Below, one piece after another: positions 6,027 through 8,369 of a stretch of DNA of 8,369 nucleotides. The stretch covers positions 1 to 8,369 of the forward strand of contig CALMJO010000383.1 in NCBI GenBank assembly GCA_937864375.1. Reading direction: 5' to 3'. The notes under the pieces are model-generated. The model was not told the DNA's origin and did no database searches. It was given only the letters and a program-made list of their open reading frames with translations. The translations under genes and the position numbers were made by a program. The DNA is from an uncultured Spirochaetota bacterium (GTDB lineage: Bacteria; Spirochaetota; UBA4802; UBA5368). Each line of letters begins with the position of its first letter. The first letter of the stretch is position 1.

Positions 6027-6554
6027 ATGCTGAGCGCAAAGATCAGCCGCAGGAAGAAAGGGAGCGAATTCGGGCTGTACGCTACGGAATGCATCCGTGC
6101 CGGCGAATTCGTCTGGATGCCGCACCAGGCCGACAGCAACCGCCAGGTATGCCTCTCGTGGGAGCGTATCCAGGATCTGCCGGAAGACCAGAAGCGCGTC
6201 TTCCAGAATTACTGCTACCAGGTCGACACGAACCTCTTCTCCGGCTACATGCGCATGGAGGACGTCCTCACCGACGACTCGAACTTCATGAACCATTCAT
6301 GCGATCCCAACGTCTGGTACCAGAGGGATATGCTCGTCGCGCGCCGCGACATAAGGCCGGGCGAGGAGATCACCTACGATTACGCCACCGACTGCACGGG
6401 GCGCGACTGGGAGTTCCAGTGCATGTGCGGGTCCGCCGGGTGCCGGGGACGGCTCATGCGCGACGACTGGAAAAGGCTCCAGGCCGTGTACGGGGACCAC
6501 TTCCACCACCACATGCACCGCGCGACGCGGACGCTCAGGCGCAAGGCCGGCTAG
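6027..6554 (+). CDS. SET-domain protein methyltransferase-like with post-SET zinc motif (175 aa)
   Basis: SET enzymes transfer methyl groups from S-adenosylmethionine to lysine side chains. All core motifs are visible: KKGSEFGLYATECIRAGE (residues 10-27, the GxG-type SAM loop), NFMNHSCDPNVW (86-97, the pseudoknot motif), and GEEITYDY (112-119) with the active-site tyrosine region. Then comes CMCGSAGC, giving C132-x-C134-x4-C139, the post-SET zinc ligands, which in eukaryotic enzymes combine with the NHSC cysteine (C92 here). The C-terminus has a histidine-rich patch (DHFHHHMHR, 157-165) and a basic tail. The frame is open upstream to 5625, but the start at 6027 is preferred for its ribosome site and because homology begins there. 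It is divergent from the J-domain gene and converges on the ROK gene with 8 bases between. Substrate unknown; ribosomal or other cellular proteins are conceivable. Confidence 0.9.
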   Translation: MLSAKISRRKKGSEFGLYATECIRAGEFVWMPHQADSNRQVCLSWERIQDLPEDQKRVFQNYCYQVDTNLFSGYMRMEDVLTDDSNFMNHSCDPNVWYQRDMLVARRDIRPGEEITYDYATDCTGRDWEFQCMCGSAGCRGRLMRDDWKRLQAVYGDHFHHHMHRATRTLRRKAG

Positions 6555-6562
6555 GCGCGCCT

Positions 6563-7762
6563 TCAGACCGGGTCGCCGCCCTCGACATATCCCCAGTCCC
6601 TGTTGATGAGGTGATAGCACACGCCGATCGCGGCGATTTCGGTACCCATCCTTAGAAACACCATCCGCGCGTTCGCGAGATTTTCCACGGTTCCCCGGTC
6701 CGCTAGATCGCGGTCCATCGCGGCGCGAATCCGTTCGACCGGGTCACCGTAGGACTCCAGGAGCTCGCCCGAAAGCACCACCAGGTCCGGCTCAGCCAGG
6801 TTGAGGGCGTCCAGGAGCGCCTGCGCGAAATACCCCAGCCTCCCGTCCATGAGCGCGCGCACCCCGGCCGTGTCGCTCGCATAAAGCGAGGCGATCTCCG
6901 GGAGATCGAGCCCGGCCTTCTTTTCCTGGCCGCCCATCTCCCCGATCGCGTCCGACAGACTGCGGTGCGAGAAATAGAGGTCCAGGCACCCGCTCCTCCC
7001 GCAGGCGCACCGGCGGGCCTCGTCGGATACGCGCACGTGCCCCATCTCGCCGCGATCGGTGACGATCTCGCCGCGGTGTATGATCCCGCACGCGGCGCCC
7101 GAGCGCGCCGACACGAAAAGGATCTTCCGGTATTTCCGGGCGAGATCCGAGCTGCAGAGGAACCAGGAAATCATGCTCCTGATGTTGTGCTCGATCCCCA
7201 CCTCCCTGCCGGGAAAGCATTCGAGCACTATGTCGCGAAAATTCAGGTCCTTGAGCGCGGGCATGAGCAGGTAGCTCCGGAGGACGCCCGTTTCCGCGTC
7301 TACGTCGCCGGGAACAGAGCAGCCCACGTGCGCGATGCTCCCCGCGAGGGACTCGTGCTTGGCGGCGAACTTCTTCAAGTGCGTCCGGAACGCGGAGAGA
7401 AACTCGTCCCGTCCCATTCCCAGCGCGAGATCCGTGGACGCGGTGTCGTGCACGCGGTTGGAGAAATCCACCAGCGTGGAGACGATTCGCGACTGGTTGA
7501 AGGTGATGCCCATGTAATGGAGCTTTTCGCCGTTCAGCCGGTAGAAGACCGCCTTGCGGCCCTTGGGCTTCTGCTCACCGGAGGTGGGGACGATGAGGTC
7601 CTCGCGGATGAGCCCGTCGAAGATCGCGAGGACCGTGTCCATGGAATAGCCGGAAAGCTTTTTCGCCTGGATTTTTGAAAGATAGTCGTTGCGCCTGAAG
7701 AGGTCGATGACGAGCTTGCGCTTGTTGGCCTTCCTTAAATCTATGTTCACGCCGTACGCCAT
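6563..7762 (-). CDS. ROK-family transcriptional regulator (399 aa)
   Basis: ROK regulators (NagC/XylR type) join a winged helix-turn-helix to a sugar-kinase-like sensor domain and usually repress carbohydrate genes until a sugar ligand binds. Residues 10-60 fit the DNA-binding part (KANKRKLVIDLFRRNDYLSK, then IQAKKLSGYS), followed by a wing (KGRKAVFYRL). The ROK domain runs from about 83. It contains GEMGHVRV with H242 and CACGRSGC with C252, C254 and C259, the family's zinc ligands, then LDLYFS. The catalytic aspartate of ROK kinases (ENDA motif) is replaced: E191-H192-N193. An N-terminal ATP-type DxGxT is also absent. It is therefore a regulator, not a kinase. The start at 7760-7762 has AGGAG at 7770-7774. 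The MATE gene lies upstream on the same strand, but this gene has its own promoter. Its target and ligand are unknown. Confidence 0.93.
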   Translation of the reverse strand: MAYGVNIDLRKANKRKLVIDLFRRNDYLSKIQAKKLSGYSMDTVLAIFDGLIREDLIVPTSGEQKPKGRKAVFYRLNGEKLHYMGITFNQSRIVSTLVDFSNRVHDTASTDLALGMGRDEFLSAFRTHLKKFAAKHESLAGSIAHVGCSVPGDVDAETGVLRSYLLMPALKDLNFRDIVLECFPGREVGIEHNIRSMISWFLCSSDLARKYRKILFVSARSGAACGIIHRGEIVTDRGEMGHVRVSDEARRCACGRSGCLDLYFSHRSLSDAIGEMGGQEKKAGLDLPEIASLYASDTAGVRALMDGRLGYFAQALLDALNLAEPDLVVLSGELLESYGDPVERIRAAMDRDLADRGTVENLANARMVFLRMGTEIAAIGVCYHLINRDWGYVEGGDPV

Positions 7763-7793
7763 GACCGGTCTCCTGGTTCATGTAATTGGCCAT

Positions 7794-7822
7794 TTTTTAT
7801 CGGTGAGCGATTTGAATGTCAA
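7794..7822 (-). promoter_or_regulatory. sigma70-type promoter of the ROK regulator gene
   Basis: On the minus strand a perfect TTGACA (7817-7822) is followed after 17 bases by TAAAAA (7794-7799; 4 of 6 consensus positions). Transcription would begin near 7787, leaving a leader of about 25 bases with the AGGAG ribosome site. Spacing and leader length are what a housekeeping sigma factor expects. Confidence 0.65.
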
Positions 7823-7858
7823 TTGTTTAAAGGCGCCTGGCGCGGGCGCCGAATCGCT
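7806..7858. promoter_or_regulatory. nested inverted repeats around the ROK -35, candidate operator
   Basis: AGCGATT (7806-7812), inside the -35/-10 spacer, is repeated inverted as AATCGCT (7852-7858), 46 bases apart centre to centre. Between them GGCGCC occurs at 7832-7837 and 7845-7850, which together could form a hairpin. Binding here could support autoregulation of the ROK gene. The GC-rich inner part may be chance. No other clear signal is seen in the 146 bases between the ROK and MATE genes. Confidence 0.35.
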
Positions 7859-7908
7859 TGAGGGCGCGTATAAACGCCGGAAAGCCGCTCGGCCCCCTCT
7901 CTGCTTTT

Positions 7909-8341
7909 TTATGGTTCATACTCCGCGGCTGGCACGTCGGCGTGGCAGGAGGAAAGCCCCGGCACGTGCTCGCCTATGACCCTCATGGAGCGCCAGCGGC
8001 CCCCCCGAAACCTCGCCAGGAAGGCGATGCCCAGCAGCACCACGTACGCGGACGCGATGAACCACGCAAAATAGAGCGACGTATGGAACACGAGTATGGC
8101 GAGATAGGACGGCACCACCAGCACGCAGGCGGAGACGCAGGCGAGCATGTACATGACGTACCGCGTGTCGCCCGCGCCCTTGAGCGCGCTCGCGAAGACG
8201 ATGTTGAGCGTGTCGAAGAGGCTGTACACCGCGACGAAGCGCAGGAGCACCGCCACCACCGGGTAGATTTCGCCCATCTCCGCGGGGTCCGCGTTCGCGC
8301 TGAACGGCCAGATGAAGATTCCCGGCACGAGCACGTACAGG
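7909..8341 (-). CDS. MATE-family efflux transporter, C-terminal part only
   Basis: The frame ends at TAA 7909-7911 and enters the adapter at 8341, so roughly the last 143 residues of a protein usually near 450 aa are present. MATE (NorM-type) transporters export drugs or metabolites in exchange for H+ or Na+ across the inner membrane. Visible are several hydrophobic helices and the family-typical LLRFVAVYSLFDTLN segment followed by ASALKGAGDTRY, then two more helices (CVSACVLVVPSYLAILV, FIASAYVVLLGIAFL) and RFRGGRWRSMRV near the end. The apparent N-terminal ATG (8356-8358, MCIRDS) is translated from adapter and is not a real start. The gene lies 146 bases upstream of the ROK gene on the same strand; whether ROK controls it is unknown. 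Confidence 0.85.
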
Positions 8342-8369
8342 CTGTCTCTTATACACATCTGACGCTGCC
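8342..8369. other. Nextera transposon adapter (sequencing artefact)
   Basis: CTGTCTCTTATACACATCT (8342-8360) followed by GACGCTGCC is the reverse complement of the Illumina Nextera Read 1 transposase adapter: the 19-bp mosaic end plus the start of the primer tail. It marks untrimmed read-through at a contig end and is not genomic DNA. The open frames starting MCIRDS and MYKRQ come from it. Confidence 0.98.

Noticed and set aside
5189..6655. A 488-codon plus-strand open frame
   Set aside because: It runs antisense to the J-domain gene and out of frame with the SET gene. Its composition is Arg/Ala/Pro-rich with no recognisable domain; long chance frames are common in GC-rich DNA.
7861..7910. 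Possible terminator with a T-run at 7905-7910
   Set aside because: The only stem near it is 4 bp (GCCG/CGGC) with a long gap before the T-run, and it points toward the MATE gene's 3' end on the wrong strand for MATE or ROK transcription.
8341..8358. Start codon of a 149-aa protein beginning MCIRDS
   Set aside because: These codons are adapter sequence; the real gene is truncated here.
1..8369. CRISPR array, prophage, toxin-antitoxin or defence system
   Set aside because: No regularly spaced direct repeats, integrase, transposase, nuclease or recognised toxin family was seen on either strand.

Overview
This is a GC-rich bacterial window, probably the end of a draft or metagenomic contig. The last 28 bases are Nextera transposon adapter rather than genome. 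Codon use is strongly GC-biased at third positions. The content (GT4 glycosyltransferases, STAS protein, peptidyl-tRNA hydrolase, J-domain protein, bacterial SET-domain protein, ROK regulator, MATE transporter) indicates a free-living or environmental Gram-negative-type bacterium. The phylum cannot be fixed from sequence reading alone; a spirochaete-like lineage is possible but is only a guess.

Layout. (1) Positions 1-3660 hold a compact minus-strand operon read from right to left: a zinc-type MDR alcohol dehydrogenase lacking the structural-zinc lobe, a small four-helix membrane protein with an internal duplication, and two tandem paralogous GT4 glycosyltransferases. The second glycosyltransferase runs off the left edge. 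Gaps are 14 and 8 bases, then a 4-base ATGA overlap. A good sigma70-type promoter (perfect TTGACA) lies just upstream at 3690-3717. (2) A 253-base divergent intergenic region separates this from a plus-strand pair, a STAS-domain protein and pth, with its own candidate promoter at 3790-3817. (3) The 249-base convergent gap after pth holds an unusual imperfect palindromic element (4888-5062) with 18-base terminal inverted repeats and internal modules in shuffled order. (4) A minus-strand J-domain protein with a Cys/His cluster (5105-5788) is divergent from a plus-strand SET-domain lysine-methyltransferase-like protein (6027-6554). Their shared upstream region contains a clear palindrome. (5) A minus-strand ROK-family regulator (6563-7762) converges on the SET gene with only 8 bases between them. 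It has a near-consensus promoter. Upstream of it is the C-terminal part of a MATE-family efflux transporter, which runs into the adapter.

Functionally, the left operon looks like surface glycan or glycolipid synthesis: two related GT4 enzymes, a membrane protein and an oxidoreductase. STAS-pth combines a partner-switching-type regulatory protein with a translation housekeeping enzyme. The SET and J-domain pair could touch on protein modification or quality control, but no direct link is visible. I see no phage, CRISPR, RNA gene or transposase. The points most worth following up are the composite palindrome, the SET protein with its intact post-SET zinc ligands, the J-domain protein with its added Cys/His cluster, and the duplicated glycosyltransferase and membrane-protein operon.
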